Source of the DNA: DATFTF01 sp963825175 | GTDB taxonomy: Bacteria > Acidobacteriota > Thermoanaerobaculia > UBA5066 > Gp7-AA6 | Reading direction: 5' to 3' | Assembly: GCA_963825175.1 (NCBI GenBank) | Contig: CAWGSA010000003.1 | Span: 288,465-352,464 of the forward strand | Length of the DNA: 64,000 bases | Shown here: piece after piece, positions 17,904 through 26,504 of the stretch | Numbering within the stretch: the first letter of the stretch is position 1 | Layout: every line of letters begins with the position of its first letter | The notes under the pieces: model-generated | The model's database searches: none | What the model was told of the DNA's origin: nothing | What the model saw: the letters and a program-made list of their open reading frames with translations, nothing else | Made by a program: the position numbers and the translations under genes

Positions 17904-19007
17904 TCAATGACCTGACAGCAGGATCTCCTCGAAGAACGCCAGCGCCCGCGGATCCCTGGACTGGCCGAGCCAGAAGACCGCCTGCTTGCGCACGGCGGGA
18001 TTGCGGTTGGTGCGCGCGACCCGGATGAGCTCCGGCACCCCCTCGTCCTTGGGCAGCTGGGTCAAGGCGAAGACGGCCTTCTTCTTGACCTCCGTCTCCG
18101 GGTCGTCGTTGATGGCGTTTTCGATCGTGCTGGCTGCCTTCCTGCCGGCCTTCTGCGCGAGCCAGAAGAGCGCCTGGCCCCGCACCTCCGTGGCGCGATC
18201 GCTCCTGGCCATGCCGATCAGCGTGTCGACGGCCTCCGGCTCCTTGCTCTGCGAGAGCGCGAACGCAACGTGCTTGCGGAACTGCTCCGAGGGGTCGGAC
18301 CGGGCCAGCCCGCGCAGGACCTCGAAACCGCGCCGGCCTCGGGCATTTCCCAGCCAGAAGGCGGCCTGGCGACGGACGGGCTCGGGGGTGGCGGGCCCGA
18401 CGAGCTTCTCCAGGGCCAGATCGGCCGAGGGATCGTCATGAAACGCGATCGCCGACAGCGCGGGCTCGCCGGAGCGCTTTCCCTTCTTGCGCGCCAGGTC
18501 GGGATCGTCCACCAGCTTCACGAGAAAGGCGACGCTGTCGGCGGGAGCCACGCCGGTCAGCCAGACGAGCGTGCTCCCTCCGGCGTCGATGGAGCAGTTC
18601 TGGGAGAACGTCCGCAGCGTCCGCGGCTCCTTGCCCTCGAACCGAACGAAGACGAGGAGCCGGTCCGTCCCGCTCTGTTCCGCGCAATCGCCGGAGTCGG
18701 AGTCGAGAAATCCGGAGTTTCGGTGCTCGTCCTGGAGGAAGCACCGGCCTCCGCAGGGAGATCGCTCGACGTCGTCGAGGGTGTCGAAGCAGCAGATGTA
18801 TCGCTGTCCCGCCATCGGCTCCTCCCAGGCCATCCACTGGGAGCCGCCGGGGGAGTCGGCCAACAATCTCCGTATTGTGTGCTCGAGCCCGTCCGACAGC
18901 GAGGCGGTCCGGAATCGCGCGTGGGAGATCCGCACGGTCTGGCCGGAGGAGGCCCCCGCCGTCAGAAGCGTCAGCGCTCCCGCGAGGATTGCGGCACGAC
19001 GTTTCAT
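17904..19007 (-). CDS. Exported HEAT-repeat protein
   Basis: A 367-residue protein with a signal peptide (MKRRAAILAGALTLLTAGAS). A Cys-rich N-terminal domain (YICCFD, SPCGGRCF, DCAEQSG, NCSIDAG) is followed from about residue 190 by at least five HEAT/PBS-lyase-like repeats (VRRQAAFWLGNARG, VRGQALFWLAQKAG, VRKQAVFWLGQS). These helical solenoids usually bind protein partners; no catalytic motif is seen. The ATG has GAGGGA upstream. It is the last gene of an apparent operon led by an ECF sigma gene and followed in turn by anti-sigma, HEAT/TPR and DUF4097 genes. Confidence 0.75.
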   Translation of the reverse strand: MKRRAAILAGALTLLTAGASSGQTVRISHARFRTASLSDGLEHTIRRLLADSPGGSQWMAWEEPMAGQRYICCFDTLDDVERSPCGGRCFLQDEHRNSGFLDSDSGDCAEQSGTDRLLVFVRFEGKEPRTLRTFSQNCSIDAGGSTLVWLTGVAPADSVAFLVKLVDDPDLARKKGKRSGEPALSAIAFHDDPSADLALEKLVGPATPEPVRRQAAFWLGNARGRRGFEVLRGLARSDPSEQFRKHVAFALSQSKEPEAVDTLIGMARSDRATEVRGQALFWLAQKAGRKAASTIENAINDDPETEVKKKAVFALTQLPKDEGVPELIRVARTNRNPAVRKQAVFWLGQSRDPRALAFFEEILLSGH

Positions 19008-19016
19008 CGTTCCCTC

Positions 19017-19065
19017 ACTCGTCACTCGTCACTCGTCACTCGTCACTCGTCACTCGTCACTCGTC
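19017..19065. repeat. Seven perfect ACTCGTC heptamers
   Basis: Seven exact head-to-tail copies of ACTCGTC fill the spacer between the two minus-strand genes. The stop codon of the DUF4097 gene is itself part of the repeat, so a gain or loss of units would change its C-terminus. Confidence 0.85.
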
Positions 19066-20028
19066 GTCCTCGGCGTCCCCGCGGCTCCTGATCGAGACCG
19101 GGCCGTTGACCGTGGAGAGCCGGACCACGGTTTCGCCGGATCCGAATTCGACCCTTCGGAAGTCGTCGTCCCAGGACCTCCGGCCGCCGGAGCACGCCGG
19201 CGCGCGACACGTGAACGGAGAATGGCCCGCGGACTCGATGCGGGTGCCCGTGCGGTAGTTCTCCGGGATGAGGACCGACAGGGGCCCGTTGTCGGCGTGC
19301 GCCTCCAGACGGCGCCCTTCCCAATGGTCTCCCGTGAGGTTGACGGAGATCGGGCCGTTGCGCGTCTGCAGGCTCTGGTCGCCTCCGCCCCCATGCAGGC
19401 TGATCGGGCCGTTGGTCGCCTCGGCTTGGACGGAGCCCCGGCAGTTGGCGATCGAGATGGGGCCGTTGTCGGCGTGGGCCTGGATCGAGCCCGAGAGATC
19501 GTGCAGGGAAAGCGGTCCGTTGGCCGTCCTGGCGGTCACCGCTCCCGAGAGCTCCCGCACGGAGAGGGGGCCGTTTGTGGCCTCGAGGTCGACGGCGGAT
19601 CCACGAGGCGTCTGGACGAGAAGAGAGACGAGCCAGTCGCCGTTGGGCGGTCCGGAAACGGAGAGACGGCCGTCGCTGCCCAGGTTGGCGGTGATCCCGG
19701 AAAGATCCTCCGAGCGGAGCGCCGCCTTGCAGACCTTGACCGTCGTGTCCGAACCCTCGATCCCTCGGACGTAGGCGCCCGAGGACTCCGGGACGCGGAT
19801 CGTCAAGGTCGCGGCGGACAGCCGCGCGGTCACGACCTCCTCTGCGCGAACGGCATCGCGTTCGTCGAACCGGACCCGAATCTGCGAGCAGCCGGTGATC
19901 GCGTCTTCTCCGTCCGTTGTCACGCTGACGTTGTGCCCGCCGTGCCGATGCCGGGACTCTCCGTCAAGGCGTCCCGGGACCGTCATTGCCAGAAAGATCG
20001 CTCCGATCAGGAATACTCTGCGTATCAT
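19057..20028 (-). CDS. DUF4097 family beta-solenoid protein
   Basis: A 323-residue exported protein with a signal peptide (MIRRVFLIGAIFLAMTVPG). From about residue 150 it shows the regular DUF4097 strand repeat ending in NGP (ATNGPLSVREL, TANGPLSLHDL, ADNGPISIANC, ATNGPISLHG, TRNGPISVNL, VNGPVSI), which folds as a right-handed beta-solenoid. Members are common in operons with sigma/anti-sigma genes and are thought to act in the envelope, but function is unproven. The start has AAGGAGA upstream. The 3' end runs into ACTCGTC heptamers and the 5' flank consists of CGCCTCA heptamers. Confidence 0.8.
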   Translation of the reverse strand: MIRRVFLIGAIFLAMTVPGRLDGESRHRHGGHNVSVTTDGEDAITGCSQIRVRFDERDAVRAEEVVTARLSAATLTIRVPESSGAYVRGIEGSDTTVKVCKAALRSEDLSGITANLGSDGRLSVSGPPNGDWLVSLLVQTPRGSAVDLEATNGPLSVRELSGAVTARTANGPLSLHDLSGSIQAHADNGPISIANCRGSVQAEATNGPISLHGGGGDQSLQTRNGPISVNLTGDHWEGRRLEAHADNGPLSVLIPENYRTGTRIESAGHSPFTCRAPACSGGRRSWDDDFRRVEFGSGETVVRLSTVNGPVSIRSRGDAEDDE

Positions 20029-20041
20029 CGGATTTCTCCTT

Positions 20042-20125
20042 CGCCTCACGCCTCACGCCTCACGCCTCACGCCTCACGCCTCACGCCTCACGCCTCACGC
20101 CTCACGCCTCACGCCTCACGCCTCA
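20042..20125. repeat. Twelve perfect CGCCTCA heptamers
   Basis: Twelve exact tandem copies of CGCCTCA (the reverse complement of the GCGTGAG type) fill the entire spacer from the upstream HEAT/TPR gene's stop codon to the DUF4097 ribosome-binding site. They translate as a meaningless LTPHASR repeat on the plus strand. Confidence 0.9.
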
Positions 20126-20126
20126 C

Positions 20127-21347
20127 TCACTTGTTCAAAATCTCGATCAGGTAATCGGTGGCTTCCTTGTCGTGCACCAGGGAGAGTTTCTTGACGATCT
20201 CCTGGCGCCACTCGGGGCTCTTCTCCGCCCGCGCGAGCTCGACCAGTGAGTGGGCGTTGTTTTGAATGAAGAGCCCGTTCAACGCCGCGCGCCGCGCCTC
20301 GGGGTCCTTTTCCTCTTTGTAGATCGCGATCAGCGCGGGCCCGGTGCGGTCTCTGCTCATCACGCCGAGCTTGCGGATCGCGTCGCGGCGGAAGTCCGGG
20401 CTCTTGTCCGTCCGAGCGAGCTCCATCAGGTGCTCGGCGTCGCCGGCCACGAACATGCCCTGGAGGATGGATTCCTTGACCTCCGGATCCGTCTCGGACT
20501 GGTAGAGGTCCCGCAGCATTTGCCGCGCTCCCATGACCCCCAGAAGCCGCGCGGCCGATCCGCGCAGGCGGGCGTCCTTTTCTCCGCGGGCGGCGGCCAG
20601 GACCCGTTCCTTCTCGCCCGACGTCATGAAGCTCTTGAGGATCCGCTCCTTCATCTCCACGCTCGTGGTGGCGGCGTAGATCTCCGACAGCGTCTGCTGG
20701 CTGTCCTTTCCGCCGAAGAGGCCCAGGTACTTGATGGCAGTCTCCTGAAGCCCCGGATTGGACTTGCCGCGCGCGATGTCCCCGACAATCTGGCGGGCCT
20801 GCGGGGATCCGCTCTGCGACAGGACGAAGAGCGCGCGCTGCTTCATCTTGGGGCTCTGCGGCCCCTGCAGGATCTTCTGGAGCAGCGGCAAGGCCCGTTC
20901 GGGATCGCTCCCGACGAGGCTGTTGATGGCCAGCAGCTTCAGCTCGTCGTCGTCCTGCGTTTCCGGCCGCGCGGTCCGGCCCTTGAGCTCCACTTCCAGG
21001 GCGGAGGCATCACCGCTCCAACGGCCCCTGGGAAAACGCTGCTTGAGCTGCTCCAGCGTGGCCAGCGCATCGGCCCGCCGGCCGAGCTTGTTCTCGGCAT
21101 AGGACTTCCAGTACAGCGAGCCCTCCACGCGGTCGCCCGGAAGCTGGGCGGCCTGGGCAAAGGCCTTCGCTGCCTTCTCCCAGTGTCCCTCGTCCAGCGC
21201 GTCGGTTCCCTCTTCGTACAGGTCTTCCTGTCGCGTGTCCTCCTCCTCGTCGCCCAGGGTGGGCATTCCGGAAGACGGAGCCGCATGCAGAGGAGGCCCG
21301 GCGAGGAGCAGGGCAATCGGAACCCAGGACATCGAACGCGTCTTCAT
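20127..21347 (-). CDS. Exported TPR/HEAT-repeat protein
   Basis: A 406-residue protein with a signal peptide (MKTRSMSWVPIALLLAGPPLHA). An acidic linker precedes a TPR pair (residues about 45-115, DEGHWEKAAKAFAQAAQL and YAENKLGRRADALATLEQL). From 140 to the end there are about eight HEAT repeats (KQRALFVLSQSGSPQA, LQETAIKYLGLFGGKD, FRRDAIRKLGVMSRD, WRQEIVKKLSLVHDK). It probably acts as a periplasmic scaffold. AAGGAG precedes the ATG. It is third in the sigma-led operon, 28 bp after the anti-sigma gene. Confidence 0.8.
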   Translation of the reverse strand: MKTRSMSWVPIALLLAGPPLHAAPSSGMPTLGDEEEDTRQEDLYEEGTDALDEGHWEKAAKAFAQAAQLPGDRVEGSLYWKSYAENKLGRRADALATLEQLKQRFPRGRWSGDASALEVELKGRTARPETQDDDELKLLAINSLVGSDPERALPLLQKILQGPQSPKMKQRALFVLSQSGSPQARQIVGDIARGKSNPGLQETAIKYLGLFGGKDSQQTLSEIYAATTSVEMKERILKSFMTSGEKERVLAAARGEKDARLRGSAARLLGVMGARQMLRDLYQSETDPEVKESILQGMFVAGDAEHLMELARTDKSPDFRRDAIRKLGVMSRDRTGPALIAIYKEEKDPEARRAALNGLFIQNNAHSLVELARAEKSPEWRQEIVKKLSLVHDKEATDYLIEILNK

Positions 21348-21375
21348 TTCTTCTCCTTGAGCTTCTTGCGTTGGA

Positions 21376-22101
21376 TCACGACGTCACTCCCTGGCCGACG
21401 GGTGAGGCCGGCGCCTGCTCGCGCTCCCGCACCCGCGCGTCCAGCACGCGAACCTTGAACAGCACTTCCTCCGTGTCGATGCGCCGTCGCAACGCCGCGC
21501 GCGCGTCGGCCGTCGCGGCTCCGTGCGCGAGCTCGAGGAGCACGCGCTCCAGGTCGTCGAGCACACTCGCCACAGCGGCATCGCCGGCGGTCGAAGCGGT
21601 CTGGCGGATCAGGCGGTTGTCCGCGGCCAGATCTCCCGCCCGCCGCCGGGCGCCGTCGGGAATCTCCACGGCGGGATCGGCATGGACAAAGTCGAGGAGC
21701 ACGGCCTGAGACCGCTCGAGGTGGTCGCCGACTGCGGAGAGAAGGATGCGCTCCCGAACGCTCGACGAGAGGGGCTCGGCGCGGCGCGGCCAGGTCCGTC
21801 CGACCAGGAAAGCCACGGCGACGAGCGCCGCCACCGCGGCGATGCGCAGCAGGTTCCACGTCGACCCGAACGGCGGCCGATGCACCGGGGCCTGGGCCAG
21901 CCGGGGAGCGAGCCGGCGCCAGACCTCGCGCCCATAGGCCTGGTCGCGCTCCGGAACCGGCGTCTCCTCGAGGCTGGACAGGAACTCGGACATGCGCGAG
22001 ACGCGCAGCCGGCAGCGGGGGCAGGCGTCGACGTGCCGGCCCGCCGGCGACTCCTCGCCGTAGGCGAGCAGGATCAGGTCCTCGTCTCCCGCGTGATTCA
22101 T
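21376..22101 (-). CDS. Zinc-finger transmembrane anti-sigma factor
   Basis: A 241-residue inner-membrane protein. The cytoplasmic N-terminus carries the anti-sigma zinc motif H-x3-C-x2-C as HVDACPRC near residues 23-30. One membrane helix follows (LLRIAAVAALVAVAFLVGRTW, about 92-112), then a helical periplasmic sensor region rich in Asp/Arg. Its start overlaps the sigma gene stop as ATGA, the standard coupling of a sigma/anti-sigma pair. It presumably sequesters the adjacent sigma factor at the membrane. The signal is unknown. Confidence 0.85.
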   Translation of the reverse strand: MNHAGDEDLILLAYGEESPAGRHVDACPRCRLRVSRMSEFLSSLEETPVPERDQAYGREVWRRLAPRLAQAPVHRPPFGSTWNLLRIAAVAALVAVAFLVGRTWPRRAEPLSSSVRERILLSAVGDHLERSQAVLLDFVHADPAVEIPDGARRRAGDLAADNRLIRQTASTAGDAAVASVLDDLERVLLELAHGAATADARAALRRRIDTEEVLFKVRVLDARVREREQAPASPVGQGVTS

Positions 22102-22673
22102 GGCGTCTCCGCTCCCAGGGCCGCGAGCTCGCGGCGCAGCTTGGACACCGCCCGGAAGATGCAGTTCTTGGCCGCCCCCAGCCGCACGTCCAGCGCCCGG
22201 GCGATCTCGGCGACCGGCTTGCCCTCGAAGTGCCGGAGGACGAACGCGGCCCGTTCCATCGGCGACAGCGCTTCGAGCGATGCGGCGAGCTTGCGGCGCA
22301 CGTCGGCGGCGAAGAGGTCCCGCTCCGGACCGCCGAAGGCGGCGCCCGTCCCGACCGAGGTCTCGCCCGTCTCGATCAGCTCGATCGGGAAAGCCGCGGC
22401 GGCGGGAGCCCTGCGCCGCAACACGTCGATGGCGCAATTGGCCGCGATCCGGTGGAGCCAGGTGCTGAACTCGGCCTGGCCCTCGAACCTTGCCAGATTG
22501 CGGTAGGCACGTAGGAACGTTTCCTGGACCACGTCTTCGGCGTCCTCCTCGTTTCCGGTCATGCGGTAGGCCAGTCGGAAGATGTGGCGGCTGTGCCGCT
22601 CCACCAGCTCCCGGAAGGCCTCGCGATCGCCGGCCCGCGCGCGCGCCACGGCGGCGGCATCGATTCCTTCCAT
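22098..22673 (-). CDS. ECF RNA polymerase sigma factor (RpoE-like)
   Basis: A 191-residue sigma-70 family factor. Region 2 spans about residues 15-85 with the core-binding signature NEEDAEDVVQETFLRAYRNL and the -10 recognition segment FSTWLHRIAANCAIDVLRRR. Region 4 follows at about 130-180 with the helix-turn-helix GKPVAEIARALDVRLGAAKN. It is first in a five-gene unit: sigma, zinc-finger anti-sigma, TPR/HEAT, DUF4097, HEAT. An RpoE-type promoter lies immediately upstream, consistent with autoregulation. Confidence 0.93.
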   Translation of the reverse strand: MEGIDAAAVARARAGDREAFRELVERHSRHIFRLAYRMTGNEEDAEDVVQETFLRAYRNLARFEGQAEFSTWLHRIAANCAIDVLRRRAPAAAAFPIELIETGETSVGTGAAFGGPERDLFAADVRRKLAASLEALSPMERAAFVLRHFEGKPVAEIARALDVRLGAAKNCIFRAVSKLRRELAALGAETP

Positions 22674-22680
22674 CCGCTCT

Positions 22681-22708
22681 ATTAGACGCAACGTGGCTCG
22701 GAAAGTTA
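22681..22708 (-). promoter_or_regulatory. Candidate RpoE-type promoter of the ECF operon
   Basis: Reading the minus strand, TAACTT and TCTAAT lie 16 bp apart, close to the GAACTT-N16-TCTGA arrangement of RpoE promoters. The -10 ends only seven bases before the ATG, so the transcript would be nearly leaderless. Confidence 0.4.
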
Positions 22709-22810
22709 GGCGGAGGTGAGGGTCCCTCCCCGCGTTCCCCCGTCCCCTGTCTGATTCTCGAAAGGGTCGAGCGCGCGTGGCAGATCTGAGGAATGACGGT
22801 GCCGATCGAC

Positions 22811-24361
22811 CTATCGCCCCCCGTCCAGGATTTCCCTGATCTTCTTTCCCAGCATGGCTGGAGTGAAGGGCTTCTGCAGGAAGTGCGTGCCGGGCTCCAG
22901 GGCGCCTTCCGGCGCCACCGCCTCGTCGCCGTAGCCCGAAACGAAGAGGACGGGCGTCCCAGGACGCAGACGCTGGATGTGAGCGGCCACGTCGCGCCCG
23001 GTCAGTCCGGGAAGCATGACGTCGGTCACCAGGATGTCGATCGGCCCTTCGTGCGTTCCCGCCGCGCCGATGGCCTCCGCCGCGTCGCCCGCGGGGATCA
23101 CCGCGTAGCCCTGGAGTTTCAAGAGCTTCAGAACGAGAGCCCGCACCTCCGGCTCGTCCTCGACGAAGAGAATCGTCTCCGATCCTCTGGTGGAAGCCGT
23201 GGCCCGGGCGTGTTCGATGGCCGAAAGGGGCGCGTCGACCCGGGGCAGGTAGACCTTGAAGACGCTTCCGTTGCCCGGCTCGCTGTAGACCCAGACGTAG
23301 CCGCCGCTCTGCTTGACGATCCCGTAGACCGTCGACAGTCCAAGCCCGGTCCCTTGCCCCCTCGCCTTGGTCGTGAAGAAGGGCTCGAAAAGCCGGGCCT
23401 GGATCTCGTGAGGAATGCCGACGCCCGTGTCGGAAACCGCCAGCTGCGCGTATTCGCCGGGCTCGACCGGAAAGTCCTTGCGCCACCTCGTTCCGTCCAG
23501 CTCCGTGTTGCGCGTCTCGATCGAGAGTTTGCCGCCCCGCGGCATCGCGTCACGGGCGTTGATCGCCAGATTCAAGATCACTTGCTCGATCTGCCCGGGA
23601 TCGGCCAGCACGTGCCAGAGGTCCGGGCTCGCCGAAGTGATGAGGTCGATGTTCTCGCCGATGAGCCGAACGAGCATGTTGGAGACGCCGCGCACGACCT
23701 CGTTCAAGTCGAGCACCCGAGGCTCCAGAACCTGGCGCCGGGAGAAGGCCAGGAGCTGGCGCGTGAGCGCCGTGGCTCTTTCACCGGCCTTGAGAATCTC
23801 CTCGGCATGCTCGCGCCGCGTGTCCCCCGCCGGCAGCTCGGTCAGGAGCAGAGCGCTGTAGCCCTGGATCGCGGTCAACAGGTTGTTGAAGTCGTGCGCC
23901 ACGCCCCCCGCCAATCGTCCGACGGCATCCATCTTCTGAGACTGGATCAGGCGCTGCTCGAGCTCCCGCTGCTCCGTCACGTCGCGGGCGATGCCGACGA
24001 CCGTCGGTCTCGCGCCCGAATCCCTGGAAACCGAGCGCCGCACGACGGCGAGGGTTCGCGCCGGCCGTTCCGGCAGCGAGAATTCCTCCGGCGGAACGGC
24101 AAACGACCCGCGCTCGATCGCCGCTCGATCCTCCCGCTCGTATCGGGCTGCCCGCTCGGGGTCGAAGAGGTCGCGGTCGGTCCGGCCCAGGATGGCTCCC
24201 GCGTCTCTCCCGACCAGGCGGGCGAACTCGCCGTTGATGGCGGCGTAGCGCAAGCCCTCGTCCTTGACCCAGGCCGGATCTCCGATTGACTCCAGGAGAG
24301 CCTCCATCCGGGCCCGGTCCAGACCCGAGTCTTTCTCCCCCTCGGTCTCCCTGTCGTCCAT
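22811..24361 (-). CDS. Hybrid sensor histidine kinase (PAS-HisKA-HATPase-receiver), soluble
   Basis: A 516-residue cytoplasmic kinase with no membrane segment. A PAS domain (about 18-130) ends VVGIARDVTEQREL. The HisKA H-box is GGVAHDFNNLLTAI near residue 155. The ATPase domain has N-box NLAINARDAM and G-boxes DTGVGIP and GTGLGLSTVYGIV. A C-terminal receiver (about 395-516) has the phospho-acceptor Asp in VTDVMLPG and Lys in FLQKPFTP. The N-box/H-box type matches NtrB-like hybrid kinases common in deltaproteobacteria and acidobacteria. No cognate regulator adjoins. GGGAGAG precedes the ATG. Confidence 0.92.
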   Translation of the reverse strand: MDDRETEGEKDSGLDRARMEALLESIGDPAWVKDEGLRYAAINGEFARLVGRDAGAILGRTDRDLFDPERAARYEREDRAAIERGSFAVPPEEFSLPERPARTLAVVRRSVSRDSGARPTVVGIARDVTEQRELEQRLIQSQKMDAVGRLAGGVAHDFNNLLTAIQGYSALLLTELPAGDTRREHAEEILKAGERATALTRQLLAFSRRQVLEPRVLDLNEVVRGVSNMLVRLIGENIDLITSASPDLWHVLADPGQIEQVILNLAINARDAMPRGGKLSIETRNTELDGTRWRKDFPVEPGEYAQLAVSDTGVGIPHEIQARLFEPFFTTKARGQGTGLGLSTVYGIVKQSGGYVWVYSEPGNGSVFKVYLPRVDAPLSAIEHARATASTRGSETILFVEDEPEVRALVLKLLKLQGYAVIPAGDAAEAIGAAGTHEGPIDILVTDVMLPGLTGRDVAAHIQRLRPGTPVLFVSGYGDEAVAPEGALEPGTHFLQKPFTPAMLGKKIREILDGGR

Positions 24362-24499
24362 CACTCTCCCTCGGGCGGCAACCGGTCCCCGACGTGTCTG
24401 TCGGAATGCACCGCTCCAAAGTTGAAGTGGCTCGCCGGAGGCGAAATCCACACAAACTTTTTTTGCGAAAGTGAAATAGTTGAGCTCCGCAGGCGTCAT

Positions 24500-24529
24500 T
24501 TGGGCGCAAGGCGCCGGTTCGGTTAGAAT
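24500..24529 (+). promoter_or_regulatory. Candidate sigma-70 promoter before the sigma/TPR gene pair
   Basis: TTGGGC and TAGAAT hexamers are 18 bp apart in an otherwise A-rich 180-bp intergenic stretch, 15 bp before the ATG of the next gene. Confidence 0.35.
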
Positions 24530-24544
24530 GCCGAAAACCCAATC

Positions 24545-25045
24545 ATGTCGACGGAGTTCCCCCAGACCGCCCGGCAAGTCGTCGAGTCGGTCCTGTTGGA
24601 TCCTCAGGAACGCAAGAAACTCGTCGGTTTCGCCGGAGCGCGCTACGGAATCCGGGAAGAGGACGCTGAGGATCTGCTTCAGGAAACCGCCCTGGAGCTC
24701 CTGCGGCAGCGGCACTCCGTGAGGAGCCCCCAGGCCTACCTGTTCACCGTTTTCAAGAACCGCTGCGTGCGGTTCTTCCGGACCCGCAAGCGGCAGGCCG
24801 CCGTCGAGCTCGACGAGCAGATGCCTGACCCGACGTCGGTCGCGGCGGGGGAGAAGCGGGAACGTCATCTGGCCGTCCGCCAGGCGCTGTGCCGAATCTC
24901 GTCCGCTTGCCGAAAGCTCCTGGCGTCCTTCTACGTCGAAGGCAAGAGTCTCAAAGAAACGTCGGCGGAGAGCACGTATGCTTTCAGCGGGATGGGCAAT
25001 ACGATCAATCGTTGCCTGGAGAGACTTCGCGCATGCATGGAATGA
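24545..25045 (+). CDS. ECF-like sigma factor with region 2 and region 4
   Basis: A 166-residue protein. Region 2 carries REEDAEDLLQETALELLRQ (residues 38-56) and FTVFKNRCVRFFRTRKRQ (67-88). A diverged region 4 follows (QALCRISSACRKLLASFYVEG, KSLKETSAES, NTINRCLERLR). The core-binding residues DAEDLLQE match canonical ECF factors, while the second half is unusually divergent. It is coupled to a zinc-finger/TPR gene whose start lies inside its last codons. It is the first of four sigma-like genes in 8.5 kb and the only one of them with a region 4. Confidence 0.82.
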   Translation: MSTEFPQTARQVVESVLLDPQERKKLVGFAGARYGIREEDAEDLLQETALELLRQRHSVRSPQAYLFTVFKNRCVRFFRTRKRQAAVELDEQMPDPTSVAAGEKRERHLAVRQALCRISSACRKLLASFYVEGKSLKETSAESTYAFSGMGNTINRCLERLRACME

Positions 25046-26430
25046 CGCAGCACCTCGACGACTTCACCCTGCTGCGTTACGTCGCGGGTGACCTGGACGC
25101 GTCGGAACGAACTGCGGCGTCCGAACACCTCGATGCCTGCGCCCCCTGCAAGGCAACCCACCGCGAGATCGAAGAATTGGACGAGGAGCTGAAGGCGATC
25201 GCGCAGGATCCGTCCACGCGGCTGGACTTCGAGGTCGAGGAGCTGCCGGAGGAGGATCCGTTCCTAAGGCGGCCACGACGGGAGTCTCGCATGCGCCGCC
25301 CCAATCGGGACACGCCGATGGCGAGCGCCCTCGAAGCCTCCGAGGAAGGGGGAGTGCTCTCCGGAACTGTTCTGTCCGCGATCAAGGGCTGTCCTGAAGA
25401 TCTGCAATCTCTTGTCGATCGCCTGGATCTTACGGACTTGTCTTATCGCTTCGCGCTTCTCTACGGCCTTCAGGAGGCGGGGAAGCGGATCTCGGAAGCC
25501 CCTTACCGGATTCTGCGATCAGCCGAGTCCTTGTTGGAGAAGCTCCGTCGAGACGGTCCGAGTGCCGACCGGATCGTCCCGGAGGAGCTCCTGAACGGTC
25601 AGATCCATCAGCTTGCCGGTAGTGCATGCCTCTGGACGGGGGAATACGACAAAGCGGGTACTCACCTGCATTTGGCGTACGAGTACCTCGGTACGACGAG
25701 CGACGACACTTCGCTCGCAGTCGTCGAGCTGTTCGAGGCTCAGCGTCGATCGTTCTTGGGACGTGGGAACGAAGGACTGGCCCTCGCGCGCCGCTCGTTC
25801 TCGACCTTCGAGTTGTTCGAAATGAGGGACTACATGGCTCGCGCCCGGGTCGTCATCGGGCTTGCGCTCTTCGATCTCGGCAAGTACCAGGAAGCAGTGG
25901 AGTCCTATCGTCTGGCGATTCCAACCTTCGAGTCCGAAGGCCTTTGGGCGAACTATGTCGGGGCCGTCAACAGCGTCGCCACGGCCTTGGAGCGCCAGGG
26001 AAATCTCGACGGCGCACGCCGAGAGTTCGCGCGCGCCCTGAAGCGAGTCTCCCGTGAACGGGACCGCGCCTTCGTCGCCGCTATCCGAAAGGGGCTGGCC
26101 GAAGTTCTCTTCTCCGCGAAACGGTATCGCGAGGCGGCGATCGCATCCTCCCAAGCCGGTCGCCTCTATGGCGAAACGAAACAACTTTACTTTCGGTTGT
26201 GGGCCCTGCTCTTCGAGATCGAGAGTTGGGCCCGGGCCGGTGAGGCCGACCGCGCCTGTCACCGCCTCGACCTGTTCCGATCGGAGGTTGCCCGTCTCGG
26301 AGCGCTGGATGGATCGATCTGCCGAAACATCGAGTCGGCTCTCAAGGGTGAGCGTCAGGACTTTGCCGCGATCGCGCTCTTGAGGACAGAGGCCTCGGAG
26401 ACCCTCAAGGAGCGTTTGCTCGGCGCTTAG
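25033..26430 (+). CDS. Zinc-finger anti-sigma-like protein with TPR array
   Basis: A 465-residue soluble protein. The N-terminus has the anti-sigma zinc motif H-x3-C-x2-C as HLDACAPC (about residue 35). After an acidic/basic linker come TPR-like helical pairs from about 180 to 420 (GKYQEAVESYRLAIP, GNLDGARREFARALKR, KRYREAAIASSQAGRLYGE). No membrane helix is present, unlike the classical membrane anti-sigma factors in this window. Two ATGs are possible: the first has GGAGAG nine bases upstream and is used here, and the second, three codons on, forms ATGA with the sigma stop. It probably controls the adjacent sigma factor through protein binding. Confidence 0.78.
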   Translation: MHGMTQHLDDFTLLRYVAGDLDASERTAASEHLDACAPCKATHREIEELDEELKAIAQDPSTRLDFEVEELPEEDPFLRRPRRESRMRRPNRDTPMASALEASEEGGVLSGTVLSAIKGCPEDLQSLVDRLDLTDLSYRFALLYGLQEAGKRISEAPYRILRSAESLLEKLRRDGPSADRIVPEELLNGQIHQLAGSACLWTGEYDKAGTHLHLAYEYLGTTSDDTSLAVVELFEAQRRSFLGRGNEGLALARRSFSTFELFEMRDYMARARVVIGLALFDLGKYQEAVESYRLAIPTFESEGLWANYVGAVNSVATALERQGNLDGARREFARALKRVSRERDRAFVAAIRKGLAEVLFSAKRYREAAIASSQAGRLYGETKQLYFRLWALLFEIESWARAGEADRACHRLDLFRSEVARLGALDGSICRNIESALKGERQDFAAIALLRTEASETLKERLLGA

Positions 26431-26475
26431 CCTCCGATACCAAGACCCCCCCGAAAAAATCTGTCAAAAAGCGCC

Positions 26476-26504
26476 CCTTCCTAGGCACGTACTAGGTCGG
26501 AAGG
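26476..26504. repeat. Imperfect inverted repeat after the sigma/TPR pair
   Basis: CCTTCC + CTAG and CTAG + GGAAGG arms form an imperfect 29-bp palindrome 45 bp past the stop. It could be a terminator without a T-tract or a protein-binding site. The rest of 26431-26706 holds no convincing gene; a ten-codon GTG frame behind AAGGAGG is noted but not called. Confidence 0.4.

Noticed and set aside
20042..20125. Plus-strand frames translating as LTPHASR repeats
   Set aside because: They are merely the CGCCTCA heptamer array read as codons; no start signal or family.
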